From Acidobacteriota bacterium (lineage in GTDB: Bacteria > Acidobacteriota > UBA4820 > DSQY01), in assembly GCA_022759065.1 (NCBI GenBank), contig JAEMPZ010000019.1, forward strand, positions 1 through 5,912: a stretch of DNA of 5,912 nucleotides, read 5' to 3'. A model generated the notes under the pieces. That model saw only the letters and a program-made list of their open reading frames with translations. It did no database searches and was not told where the DNA came from. A program made the translations under genes and the position numbers. Positions 1 through 5,912 of this stretch are shown piece by piece (position 1 is the stretch's first letter; each line of letters starts with the position of its first letter).

Positions 1-1333
1 GGTGAAAGGCCGCGCCCAAACGCGGGCTCAGGTGCCAGCCGAAGAGAGTGTGGTGGTCGGCCCTTAGGCCTCCCGTCAGCGTGACCCAACCGGCGGGTTT
101 CCAGGTGTCCTGGAGATAGGCGGCCCACGTCGTCAAAGTCACGGGGTCAATATAGTAGGGCCTCGTCACTTCCCCGGTATGGGTATCCGTCCAGAGATCC
201 TGTACATTGAGGATGCTCTCGCGCTCAGCCGTGACGCCGGCCACGATCTCCTGCCGGCCGGTAGCTTTCACGTTGAGCTGGAATTCTCCCCCCAGGCGCC
301 GCGTGTGTTTCGTGACGTCAATCGTGTCATCAACATCTGCCTGGGTCGCATCGGCAGTGTCTCTTCCGGGGGCGAACTGGCGCCAGAAGTTTTTCCAGTC
401 GTAATCCTGGCCGTACATAAGCGCCTTCATCGAGACCTTGGAGGAAAAGGCATGAGAGTACTCGGCGTCAAGGAAGCTGTCGTCGTACCAGTACCCCTCG
501 TCCTTCCAGCGCCAAACCGGCGTGTCGGTGTCGGCGAAGTAAGTGTGGAAGTAATGGACCATCTCCGCCCTGAGAGTGAACTCTCCATGAGTTAAGGTGA
601 CCCCTCCCGATGCCTGGCGTTTCGGGTCCCAATTCTGCGCCTGCTGCTGGTTCCGGACGTTTATGCCGACCCCATCGCCATCCGTCTGGAAGGCCTGCGC
701 CCAGGCGTAGATGCCCGTTTTCCCAATGGAGCCGCCTCCTTCAACCCACGCCTTCTTATCATCCCAGTTGCCCGCCTCGGCTGCGGCCCTGAAGCTCTTC
801 TCTTTTGGCGGGGACTTTGTGATCACCTGAATCACGCCGGCGTAAGCGTTGGTGCCGTAAAGCGCCGAGCCCGGCCCCCGGATCACTTCTACGCGCGCCA
901 CGTTCGTCAGCGGAAAATATTCGTCCACCGAAGCGTGTTCGTAGACGACATCGCGCCATGGGACGCCGTCCACGAGAAGGAGCACTTTGTCATTGTAACG
1001 GTTTCTGACCCCCCGGAACCAGACCGAGTCCCGCGAACTTGTCTGGAAGGTGACATAGACGGAAGCCAGCGTCCTCAAAAGGTCCGAGAGCGTCCGCGCG
1101 CCCATATTCTCTATATCTTCCGCCGTGAAAACGCTCACGACGGCCGGCGCCGTGCGCGCCTCCTCGGGGACGCGGCTGGGCGCGGTGACCAGCTGCTCCC
1201 GCGTGTAGAAGAGCCGAAGAATCTTGGCCTCGCCGCTCTCCTGCGCGAGCGCCGCCACCGGCAATACCATGGAGGCCAGCAAGCCACAGGCCAAGATTAC
1301 CCGCGGCCATGGCGCCCCGTTCATCTTAGCCAT
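1..1333 (-). CDS. TonB-dependent outer-membrane receptor, N-terminal part (partial at left edge)
   Basis: The minus strand reads without a stop from the ATG at 1333 to the window edge. The product begins with a Sec signal peptide: Lys3, Arg11, then a hydrophobic run ending VAALA|Q near residue 30. A Ton-box-like segment EQLVTAPSR follows (about 46-54). The plug domain comes next: TAPAVVSVFTAEDI (61-74), VLLLVDGVPW (117-126) and VEVIRGPGSALYGTNAYAG from residue 148. From about residue 180, alternating aromatic/polar strands are typical of the beta-barrel (for example WAAYLQDTWKP near 403-413). These receptors import siderophores, cobalamin or other ligands with energy from TonB-ExbBD. The substrate is not readable because most of the barrel lies outside. 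An in-frame ATG at 1324 is an equally possible start; neither has a clear ribosome-binding site. The family call is firm and the start uncertain. No Fur box or cobalamin riboswitch was recognised upstream. Confidence 0.93.
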   Translation of the reverse strand, partial: MAKMNGAPWPRVILACGLLASMVLPVAALAQESGEAKILRLFYTREQLVTAPSRVPEEARTAPAVVSVFTAEDIENMGARTLSDLLRTLASVYVTFQTSSRDSVWFRGVRNRYNDKVLLLVDGVPWRDVVYEHASVDEYFPLTNVARVEVIRGPGSALYGTNAYAGVIQVITKSPPKEKSFRAAAEAGNWDDKKAWVEGGGSIGKTGIYAWAQAFQTDGDGVGINVRNQQQAQNWDPKRQASGGVTLTHGEFTLRAEMVHYFHTYFADTDTPVWRWKDEGYWYDDSFLDAEYSHAFSSKVSMKALMYGQDYDWKNFWRQFAPGRDTADATQADVDDTIDVTKHTRRLGGEFQLNVKATGRQEIVAGVTAERESILNVQDLWTDTHTGEVTRPYYIDPVTLTTWAAYLQDTWKPAGWVTLTGGLRADHHTLFGWHLSPRLGAAFH

Positions 1334-1524
1334 CTGGTTTATTGCGGTTAGGACAAGGGGCCGCGATGCTGAGACAGGGTACGATGTTGCGCGCTTAGCC
1401 AGGGCAATGCCATCCCGCCAAATCGCCCAAGCCGCTCTTCCGCCCCGCCGGCCGTCGTCCCTCATGGCAGACCCCACGATCCAAATCTATGCCGCGGCGG
1501 CAGCCGTGTCAAGGGCGGGCCCCG

Positions 1525-1544
1525 GGTTCATCCGTGTCCATCCG
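1525..1544. repeat. Short decamer repeat (NGTYCATCCG-like), two copies
   Basis: GGTTCATCCG at 1525-1534 is followed directly by TGTCCATCCG at 1535-1544, giving a 10-bp period. On the minus strand this reads CGGATGGACA then CGGATGAACC. From memory, the pattern resembles the recurring 'cagatggacacggatgaacac' type of intergenic repeat found dispersed in many uncultured bacterial genomes; I could not check this. The flanks (GGGTTCATCC at 1524-1533 and GGTTTGAATCC at 1547-1557) also form an imperfect inverted repeat. Two degenerate copies could arise by chance, so confidence is moderate. Confidence 0.4.
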
Positions 1545-1605
1545 CGGTTTGAATCCGGCACGATCGCGCCGCGAACATATCCCTCCTGGCGCGAAGCGAC
1601 GCTTT

Positions 1606-1610
1606 GAGGG
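1606..1610 (+). promoter_or_regulatory. SD-like site (GAGGG) supporting the ATG at 1622
   Basis: GAGGG lies 11 nt before the ATG at 1622. This is slightly long but workable. The alternative TTG start at 1604 would place this sequence inside the coding region and would add six residues before the conserved beta-strand that begins DHH proteins (MVIITTHTNADFDS). The later ATG is therefore preferred. Confidence 0.5.
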
Positions 1611-1621
1611 ATAATCGGCGC

Positions 1622-4264
1622 ATGGTGATCATCACGACGCACACCAACGCCGACTTCGACTCCCTGGCGAGCATGGCCGCGGCCGGGCTTCTTTACCAAG
1701 GCGCGAAGCTGGTTTTTCCGGGGGCGTGCGAGGCTCTGCTGCGGCGCTACATGGACGAACACGCCGCCTCGCTGCCGGAAGTTCTTTCGGTCCACGGGCT
1801 TGATCTGGCGGAGGTGGAAAAGCTTGTCTGCGTTGACGTCGCCGACCGCGCTCGCCTGGGCCCGCTTTCGGCGCTCCTTGACCGAGTCCCTCCCGTCCGG
1901 GTGGACGTTTTCGACCATCACCCCGCGCAGGTGTCAATTCGCGGGGAGCGCCATGTCGTCAAAGACGCGGGGGCCTGCTCCAGCCTCATGGTGGAGGAAC
2001 TGCTGGCATCCGGGATCGCGCCGGACAAGGACCTTTGCACCCTGATCCTTCTCGGCATCTACGAGGACACGGGCTTTCTCACCTTCCCGACGACGCGGCC
2101 GCGCGACCTTGAAGCCGCACGGCGATGCCTGCTCTGGGGCGCCGACCTGAGCCAGGTCTCGCGCGTGCTGACGCGCCGCCTCACGGAGCCGCAGCTTCGC
2201 ATCCTCACCAGGCTCGTTGAACGGCTTGAGACCGTCACGGCCGGAGGAGTCACCGTCCACATAACCACCTTCTCGAGCGCCCAGTACGTTCCAGACCTTT
2301 CGCTTCTCATCCACGAAATATTCAACCTTGAGGACCTCGACGCGCTCTTCCTCGTCGCGCGCCTTGAGAACAGGATCCACATCATTGGACGTTCGCGAGT
2401 GCCTGGCGTTGACGTGGCGAGGGTGCTGGAAACCTTCGGCGGGGGAGGCCACCCATCGGCCGCCTCGGCCTCGCTCAAGGGAGTCACGCTCGAAGAGGCT
2501 AAACGGCTCTTGACGGAAGAGCTGACCACCAACCGCCCAGTCGGCCTGACGGCAAGGGATGTCATGGCGAGAGACTTCCACCGCATCGCGGCGAATGCCC
2601 TGATCCAGGAGGCCTTCGAAGAGATGAACAGGCGGCACGTCAACGCGCTTCCGCTGTTTGAAGGGGATACGCTAGTGGGCGTCGTGACTCGGCAGGAGGT
2701 TGACGGGGCGATCCAGCACGGAATGAGGAGCGAACCCGTCAAGACGCTCGTGGCAACAAAGCCTCCGCTTTTGCCGCCGGACACGCCGCTCGAAGTGGTG
2801 AGGCGGCTCATGCTGGAACGCAGCCTGCGCCTCGTGCTTTTCGGGAACAGCCCCGACAAGGTCGAGGGGCTTCTTAGCAGAATGGCCCTCTTCAAAAGCC
2901 TCTACCTGATGGAGCCGGGGCGCCTTCCGAAAAGGCGGGGAGGCGTTCCGTCCCGGCTCGAGGTCCAAAGGCTCATGGCCGGGACATTTACCGAAAGCGA
3001 GATGAACGGGCTGAAGGAGCTTGGCGCGCTTGGGGACGCCATGGGCACGCCGGTCCTTTTAGTCGGGGGCGCCGTCCGGGACCTTTTGCTAAGGCGCCCG
3101 GTCAAGGACGTGGACTTCGTTGTTGAGGGCGACGCGGTGGCTTTGGCGCAGGCGTGGTCGGAGCGCCAGGGCGGCAGGCTCCGAACGCACAAGGAATTTG
3201 GCACCGCCGTGTGCATCTGTCCTAACGGCCGCAGGTGGGATTTCGCCACGGCGCGGTCGGAATATTACGAAGCCCCGGCCGCCTTGCCCACCGTTGTCCA
3301 CGCGGCGCTATCGCAGGACCTTTACCGCCGTGACTTCACGATAAACGCGCTGGCCCTCGACCTTTCGGCGGAACGGTTCGGAGAGATTCTCGACCTTTTC
3401 GGAGGGGTGCGCGACTTGAAGTCGGGACAGATCCGGGTCATGCACGGCCTCTCTTTCGTCGAAGATCCGACGCGCGCCTTTCGGGCGGCGCGTTTTGCCG
3501 TGACGCTGGGGTTCAAGCTCCCCGCCGAAACGGAGGGGCTTCTCTCGTCGGCTCTCAAGCAGGGCATCTTCCGCAACCTTTCACCCAAGCGGGTGCTCGG
3601 CGAAGTGATTCAAACGCTCGCCTGCCCCAACCCGGTAGAGGGGCTTAGCCTTTTGGAAAAGTATGGGCTGCTGAAAGTGTTCTGGCCCGCCTTGAAACTT
3701 TCGCCTAAGGTGAGGGAGAGGCTCGGCCGCGTGCAGAAGGTGCTCGACTTTTTCGAGCTCCATTTTCCAGCCGAGCCGATAGAGAGGCCCTCGCTTTTTG
3801 TCATGGCCCTGGCCGAGCGGCTGCCCAAGAATGAACTGGATGCTTTTCGCTCCCGCTACCCTTTTCAGGCTCCACTGAAGAGCCTTTTGGCCGATTATCG
3901 CTCGCTCGTATGGAGGGCGCGCCAGCAGTTGGCGCTAGAGGCCAAGAGCGCGGGCGCTGTCTACCGGCTGCTTTTTGACAAGCCCCTTCTGTTCGTGCTC
4001 TATCTTCTAACGCAGGTTGACAAAGCGGAAGAGCAGGCGCTCATACGCGATTTTGTCACCCGCGACCGGTTTCTGAAACTTGAGATTACGGGGGAGGACC
4101 TGAAAGCGGCTGGGCTTCCTCCCTCCGAGGCGTTTGCGAGGGCGCTGCTCGAAACAAAAATCGCCAAAGCGGACGGTCTTCTCTCGGGCCGCGCCTCCGA
4201 GCTGGCATTCGCCCTGAAACAGGCGCGCAAGTATATGGAGAGAAGTGACGGAGTAACGGAGTGA
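1622..4264 (+). CDS. DHH phosphoesterase-CBS-tRNA nucleotidyltransferase fusion (CCA-adding/A-adding type)
   Basis: This 880-residue cytoplasmic protein joins three modules. The first is a DHH phosphoesterase: HTNADFDS at 7-14, CVDVADR near 70-76, FDHHP with DHH at 98-100, YEDTGF near 147-152, and the DHHA1 glycine motif GGGGHPSAAS at 273-282. All expected metal ligands are visible. The second is a pair of CBS repeats (about 309-366 and 374-428), usually adenylate-nucleotide sensors. The third is a class II nucleotidyltransferase: GGAVRD at 482-487, the DVD metal pair at 496-498, RRDFTINAL at 569-577 and EDPTR at 614-618, which is the amino-acid template for the incoming nucleotide. A helical RNA-binding C-terminus ends with GEDLKAAGLPP near 824-834. 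Family members add the tRNA 3' CCA, or only the CC or the A. Which applies cannot be told here; poly(A) polymerase is less likely. The last residues (SDGVTE) and stop are encoded by octamer repeats. An upstream TTG (1604) is an alternative start. Confidence 0.93.
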   Translation: MVIITTHTNADFDSLASMAAAGLLYQGAKLVFPGACEALLRRYMDEHAASLPEVLSVHGLDLAEVEKLVCVDVADRARLGPLSALLDRVPPVRVDVFDHHPAQVSIRGERHVVKDAGACSSLMVEELLASGIAPDKDLCTLILLGIYEDTGFLTFPTTRPRDLEAARRCLLWGADLSQVSRVLTRRLTEPQLRILTRLVERLETVTAGGVTVHITTFSSAQYVPDLSLLIHEIFNLEDLDALFLVARLENRIHIIGRSRVPGVDVARVLETFGGGGHPSAASASLKGVTLEEAKRLLTEELTTNRPVGLTARDVMARDFHRIAANALIQEAFEEMNRRHVNALPLFEGDTLVGVVTRQEVDGAIQHGMRSEPVKTLVATKPPLLPPDTPLEVVRRLMLERSLRLVLFGNSPDKVEGLLSRMALFKSLYLMEPGRLPKRRGGVPSRLEVQRLMAGTFTESEMNGLKELGALGDAMGTPVLLVGGAVRDLLLRRPVKDVDFVVEGDAVALAQAWSERQGGRLRTHKEFGTAVCICPNGRRWDFATARSEYYEAPAALPTVVHAALSQDLYRRDFTINALALDLSAERFGEILDLFGGVRDLKSGQIRVMHGLSFVEDPTRAFRAARFAVTLGFKLPAETEGLLSSALKQGIFRNLSPKRVLGEVIQTLACPNPVEGLSLLEKYGLLKVFWPALKLSPKVRERLGRVQKVLDFFELHFPAEPIERPSLFVMALAERLPKNELDAFRSRYPFQAPLKSLLADYRSLVWRARQQLALEAKSAGAVYRLLFDKPLLFVLYLLTQVDKAEEQALIRDFVTRDRFLKLEITGEDLKAAGLPPSEAFARALLETKIAKADGLLSGRASELAFALKQARKYMERSDGVTE

Positions 4265-4276
4265 CGGGGTATCGGA
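4245..4276 (+). repeat. Octamer repeat run, forward orientation, four copies (GTRNCGGN)
   Basis: Four head-to-tail 8-bp units are read directly: GTGACGGA (4245-4252), GTAACGGA (4253-4260), GTGACGGG (4261-4268) and GTATCGGA (4269-4276). The run begins inside the end of the nucleotidyltransferase gene, encoding its SDGVTE tail, and its third unit holds the TGA stop at 4262-4264. The periodicity is clear by eye; the function, if any, is unknown. Confidence 0.8.
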
Positions 4277-4298
4277 TTAAGAGAATAGCGCCACTAAC

Positions 4299-4322
4299 GC
4301 CGGCACCCCGGCACGCCGACAC
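4299..4322 (-). repeat. Octamer repeat run, reverse orientation, three copies
   Basis: The plus strand shows GCCGGCAC (4299-4306), CCCGGCAC (4307-4314) and GCCGACAC (4315-4322). Their reverse complements are GTGCCGGC, GTGCCGGG and GTGTCGGC, which fit the same GTRNCGGN consensus as the flanking forward runs. Positions 4299-4314 are imperfectly complementary to 4261-4276 (12 of 16 positions plus one possible G-U pair, with the 6-bp core CGGGGT/ACCCCG). A long-loop hairpin is therefore possible. No T-tract follows, so I do not call it a terminator. Confidence 0.7.
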
Positions 4323-4335
4323 CACATTCAGGCGC

Positions 4336-4351
4336 GTGACGAAGTAACGGA
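4336..4351 (+). repeat. Octamer repeat run, forward orientation, two copies
   Basis: GTGACGAA (4336-4343) and GTAACGGA (4344-4351) repeat the first two units of the run at 4245. Over 17 nt, 4336-4352 matches 4245-4261 with a single difference. The end of this run merges into the SD (GGAG, 4349-4352) of the following gene, so repeat sequence supplies its ribosome-binding site. Confidence 0.75.
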
Positions 4352-4352
4352 G
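4349..4352 (+). promoter_or_regulatory. Ribosome-binding site (GGAG) derived from an octamer repeat
   Basis: GGAG lies 8 nt before the ATG at 4361, a normal spacing. It supports that start for the phosphodiesterase gene. It is unusual only in being formed by the last octamer unit and the following base. Confidence 0.7.
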
Positions 4353-4360
4353 AAGCAAAA

Positions 4361-5554
4361 ATGAGGAGATTCCTTCTTAATTGCTCGCTAATCTTGGCGG
4401 CGGCGCTGGCCTTCGCGCCCCTGGCCAAGACGCCTTCGCGCACCGTCGTGCTCCTGACTATGGATGGCGTGAGATGGGATTATCCTTCCAGGGATAACCT
4501 TCCCAATTTCGCGCGGCTCGCCCGCGAGGGCGCAAGGGCGCCGCGCTTGACGCCTGTCTTCCCGTCGCTCACTTTTCCAAGCCACGCGGCCATTGCCACT
4601 GGGTGCCCGGCGGACCTTCACGGCATCGTGTCAAACGTCTTTCTCGACCGCTCCGGGGACCGCCGCTTCTCGGATGAAAAGGAGGCTTCGTGGTTTCAAG
4701 AGCCCCCGCTTTGGGCGCTGGCGGAACAGCGCGGGTTGCGCGCCGCCGTTTCGGGCTGGCCCTGCTCCTCCGGCCCGTGGCGCGGCGTTTCCCCAAGCTA
4801 TTACCACCCATTCGGCCAAAGCGGCAACGACGAAGAGACGGAGCGTTGGATCGAAGCGGCGCTCTCGCGAGATGAAGCTCATAGGCCGGCGCTTGTGATG
4901 GCCTGGACCTCTGGCGCGGACGGGCCGGGCCACGCCGAGGGCCCCGACTCCGAGGCGGTGCGCCGGGCCATGGCTCGCGCGGACCGCCTGTTGGGGCGGC
5001 TTTTGGATTTTCTTTCGCGCGATGGGCGGAAGAATTACGCCACTCTGCTTCTTGCGAGCGATCACGGCATGACGAAAGTGACGCGCTCGATTGACATTGC
5101 CTCGCTTATCCCGAAGCGCGGCTACTATCCTTTTGTCGCCATCTCCGGGCCGCTTTGCAACGTCTATTGCAAGAACCAGGCGCAAGAGGAAGCGGTGCTT
5201 AGGGCGCTTCGGAGCGCCGCTCCCAATATCCAGATTTGGCGCAAGGCCGAACTGCCAGCCCGCCTGCGCTACGCCTGCCCGCGAACGGGCGACATAATCT
5301 TACTGGCCCCGCCCGGGACGACCTTCGCTCCTTTGGGAGAATACAAATCCGAGGCAGCGCCAAAGGGCATGCACGGGTATGACCCGGAAAATTGTCCGGA
5401 CATGGGCGGAATTTTTTACGCCTGGGGGGCTCAGGTCGCCGCCGGGACAAAATTGCCGGAATTGACAACGCTTGACGTCGCGCCCACCGCGTGCGCCCTT
5501 TTGAACATTCCGCCTCCGCCTCGCGCAACCGGAAAAACAATAAAACTACAATGA
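4361..5554 (+). CDS. Exported alkaline phosphatase superfamily protein, nucleotide pyrophosphatase/phosphodiesterase (NPP) type
   Basis: The 397-residue product starts with a Sec signal (Arg2-Arg3, hydrophobic 4-22). Cys8 sits too early and in the wrong context for a lipobox, so a periplasmic or secreted location is inferred. The two-zinc centre is visible: Asp35 (TMDG), the Thr71 nucleophile in LTFPSH, Asn92 in HGIVSN, Asp187 and His191 in ADGPGH, Asp234-His235 in SDHGM and His338 in MHGYDP. From memory, the Xanthomonas NPP has D54, T90, N111, D210, H214, D257, H258 and H363. The spacings D-to-T (36), T-to-N (21) and H-to-D (43) are identical, and the others agree within a few residues. Such enzymes hydrolyse phosphodiesters or pyrophosphates, such as nucleotide derivatives or lipid head groups. 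The exact substrate is unknown. The start is supported by GGAG 8 nt upstream. The stop is 17 nt before the next ATG, so co-transcription is likely. Confidence 0.92.
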   Translation: MRRFLLNCSLILAAALAFAPLAKTPSRTVVLLTMDGVRWDYPSRDNLPNFARLAREGARAPRLTPVFPSLTFPSHAAIATGCPADLHGIVSNVFLDRSGDRRFSDEKEASWFQEPPLWALAEQRGLRAAVSGWPCSSGPWRGVSPSYYHPFGQSGNDEETERWIEAALSRDEAHRPALVMAWTSGADGPGHAEGPDSEAVRRAMARADRLLGRLLDFLSRDGRKNYATLLLASDHGMTKVTRSIDIASLIPKRGYYPFVAISGPLCNVYCKNQAQEEAVLRALRSAAPNIQIWRKAELPARLRYACPRTGDIILLAPPGTTFAPLGEYKSEAAPKGMHGYDPENCPDMGGIFYAWGAQVAAGTKLPELTTLDVAPTACALLNIPPPPRATGKTIKLQ

Positions 5555-5560
5555 CAAGAA

Positions 5561-5564
5561 AGGG
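5561..5564 (+). promoter_or_regulatory. Ribosome-binding site (AGGG) favouring the ATG at 5572
   Basis: AGGG within an A-rich stretch lies 7 nt before the ATG at 5572. An in-frame ATG at 5551 overlaps the upstream TGA stop (ATGA) and would add seven mostly basic residues (MTRKGKK). It has only weak purine-rich sequence before it, so 5572 is preferred and 5551 stays possible. Confidence 0.6.
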
Positions 5565-5571
5565 AAAAAAG

Positions 5572-5912
5572 ATGGCCTCCCCTCTTCCAAAAGTGGTTTT
5601 CACCGCTCCCGTCTCCGAAATGCCCAATGATTTGCTTGATGGCCGCGTCCGGGTAAAGGTCCTCCGCCACAAGCTCCCGTTGACAGAAGAGCAGCTCATT
5701 GCGAAGCTCAAGAACGCGAGCGGCGCTCTCTGTTTTCTGTCTGACCCTCTGACTGGGCGCGTCCTCGAATCCTGCCCGAAGCTGAAGGGCGTGGCGCTCC
5801 ATGCGGTCGGGTATAACAACGTTGACGTTGCCGCCGCGTCGCGCCTCGGCATAACCGTGACATACACGCCAGGCGTGTTGACCGAGGCGACGGCCGATCT
5901 CACGTGGGCGCT
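5572..5912 (+). CDS. D-isomer-specific 2-hydroxyacid dehydrogenase, glyoxylate/hydroxypyruvate reductase type (partial at right edge)
   Basis: The first 113 codons are present and open to the edge. The start PKVVFTAPV (6-14) matches the first strand of the substrate-binding domain. It is followed by a helix and loop ending in GALCFLSDPLT (51-61), then LKGVALHAVGYNNVD (71-85) and TPGVLTEATADLTWA (99-113), which are characteristic of NAD(P)H-dependent glyoxylate/hydroxypyruvate reductases and related D-2-hydroxyacid dehydrogenases. The nucleotide-binding GxGxxG motif and the catalytic Arg, Glu and His lie beyond the window. Cofactor preference and exact substrate therefore cannot be judged, and phosphoglycerate dehydrogenase or another family member is not excluded. 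The product is probably cytoplasmic. The gene follows the phosphodiesterase by 17 nt, suggesting a shared transcript but no obvious shared pathway. Confidence 0.9.
   Translation, partial: MASPLPKVVFTAPVSEMPNDLLDGRVRVKVLRHKLPLTEEQLIAKLKNASGALCFLSDPLTGRVLESCPKLKGVALHAVGYNNVDVAAASRLGITVTYTPGVLTEATADLTWA

Larger units (their letters stand above)
1334..1621. other. Divergent intergenic region without a supported gene
   Basis: This stretch separates the minus-strand receptor from the plus-strand DHH-CBS-nucleotidyltransferase gene, so both promoters should lie here. I could not pick a convincing -35/-10 pair on either strand. A hexamer like a -10 element (GATAAT, 1610-1615) lies near the plus-strand start but has no matching -35 at about 17 bp. 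Open frames crossing the region in both directions lack any recognisable domain and overlap one of the flanking genes. The only structured elements seen are the decamer repeat at 1525-1544 and the SD-like GAGGG at 1606-1610. Confidence 0.6.

Noticed and set aside
179..595. Open frame of 138 codons on the plus strand
   Set aside because: It is antisense to the TonB-dependent receptor, which reads continuously on the minus strand with recognisable plug and barrel motifs. The plus-strand product has no recognisable domain.
935..1351. Open frame of 138 codons on the plus strand
   Set aside because: It lies opposite the receptor's signal peptide and plug domain. The length is explained by high GC content, and no domain is visible.
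1545..1570. tRNA T-arm-like sequence (GGTTTGAATCC)
   Set aside because: The stem does not pair properly, and no acceptor, D or anticodon arm could be drawn around it.
1334..1603. Cobalamin riboswitch or Fur box upstream of the TonB-dependent receptor
   Set aside because: No B12-box-like sequence or GCCACTG core was seen on the minus strand, and no GATAATGATAATC-like palindrome. GATAAT at 1610-1615 is only a fragment.
1224..1607. Plus-strand open frame crossing the intergenic region up to the DHH gene
   Set aside because: It overlaps the start of the receptor gene on the other strand, has low-complexity Ala/Pro/Arg composition, no clear RBS and no motif. It is treated as chance.
1487..1921. 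Minus-strand open frame over the DHH gene start
   Set aside because: Most of it is antisense to the conserved DHH domain. The predicted product shows no family features.
1934..2638. Minus-strand open frame of 234 codons
   Set aside because: It is fully antisense to the DHH/CBS coding region, whose motifs are intact on the plus strand.
4261..4314. Rho-independent terminator after the nucleotidyltransferase gene
   Set aside because: The imperfect stem has a 22-nt loop and overlaps the stop codon, and no T-tract follows. It is better described as inverted octamer repeats.
4361..4384. Lipoprotein signal with Cys8 in the phosphodiesterase
   Set aside because: LLNC has Asn before the Cys and the Cys is only eight residues from the start, so it does not fit a lipobox.
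5199..5903. Minus-strand open frame of 234 codons at the right end
   Set aside because: It is antisense to the end of the phosphodiesterase gene and the dehydrogenase gene, both with clear family motifs.

Overview
The window is GC-rich and reads as chromosomal sequence from a Gram-negative bacterium. An outer membrane is implied by a TonB-dependent receptor with a signal peptide, and two products appear to be exported. Nothing here fixes the phylum. The fusion of DHH, CBS and tRNA nucleotidyltransferase domains in one chain is known from deep-branching and delta-type Gram-negative lineages and several uncultured groups, so that level of placement is inference only. I see no transposase, integrase, CRISPR array, rRNA or tRNA.

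Layout. (1) Positions 1-1333, minus strand: the N-terminal 444 codons or so of a TonB-dependent outer-membrane receptor, open and running off the left edge. (2) Positions 1334-1621: a divergent intergenic region with no convincing gene. It carries a short decamer repeat and a Shine-Dalgarno (SD)-like site that favours the ATG at 1622 for the next gene. (3) Positions 1622-4264, plus strand: one long protein joining a DHH/DHHA1 phosphoesterase, two CBS repeats and a class II tRNA nucleotidyltransferase, with the visible catalytic motifs intact. (4) Positions 4245-4351: a patch of degenerate 8-bp repeats (consensus GTRNCGGN) arranged forward, reverse, forward. It supplies the last codons and stop of the upstream gene and runs into the SD of the downstream one. 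(5) Positions 4361-5554, plus strand: an exported nucleotide pyrophosphatase/phosphodiesterase-type alkaline phosphatase superfamily enzyme with a full set of metal ligands. (6) From 5572, plus strand: the N-terminal part of a D-2-hydroxyacid dehydrogenase of the glyoxylate/hydroxypyruvate reductase type, cut by the right edge.

The three plus-strand genes are close enough (96 nt, then 17 nt) to be co-transcribed, but they do not form an obvious pathway: tRNA 3'-end maturation/nucleotide turnover, envelope phosphodiester hydrolysis and 2-hydroxyacid reduction. The receptor is transcribed divergently. Its substrate cannot be told from the part present. The most unusual item is the inverted octamer-repeat patch between 4245 and 4351. 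The genes themselves belong to known families, and I found no clear evidence of an undescribed multi-gene system.
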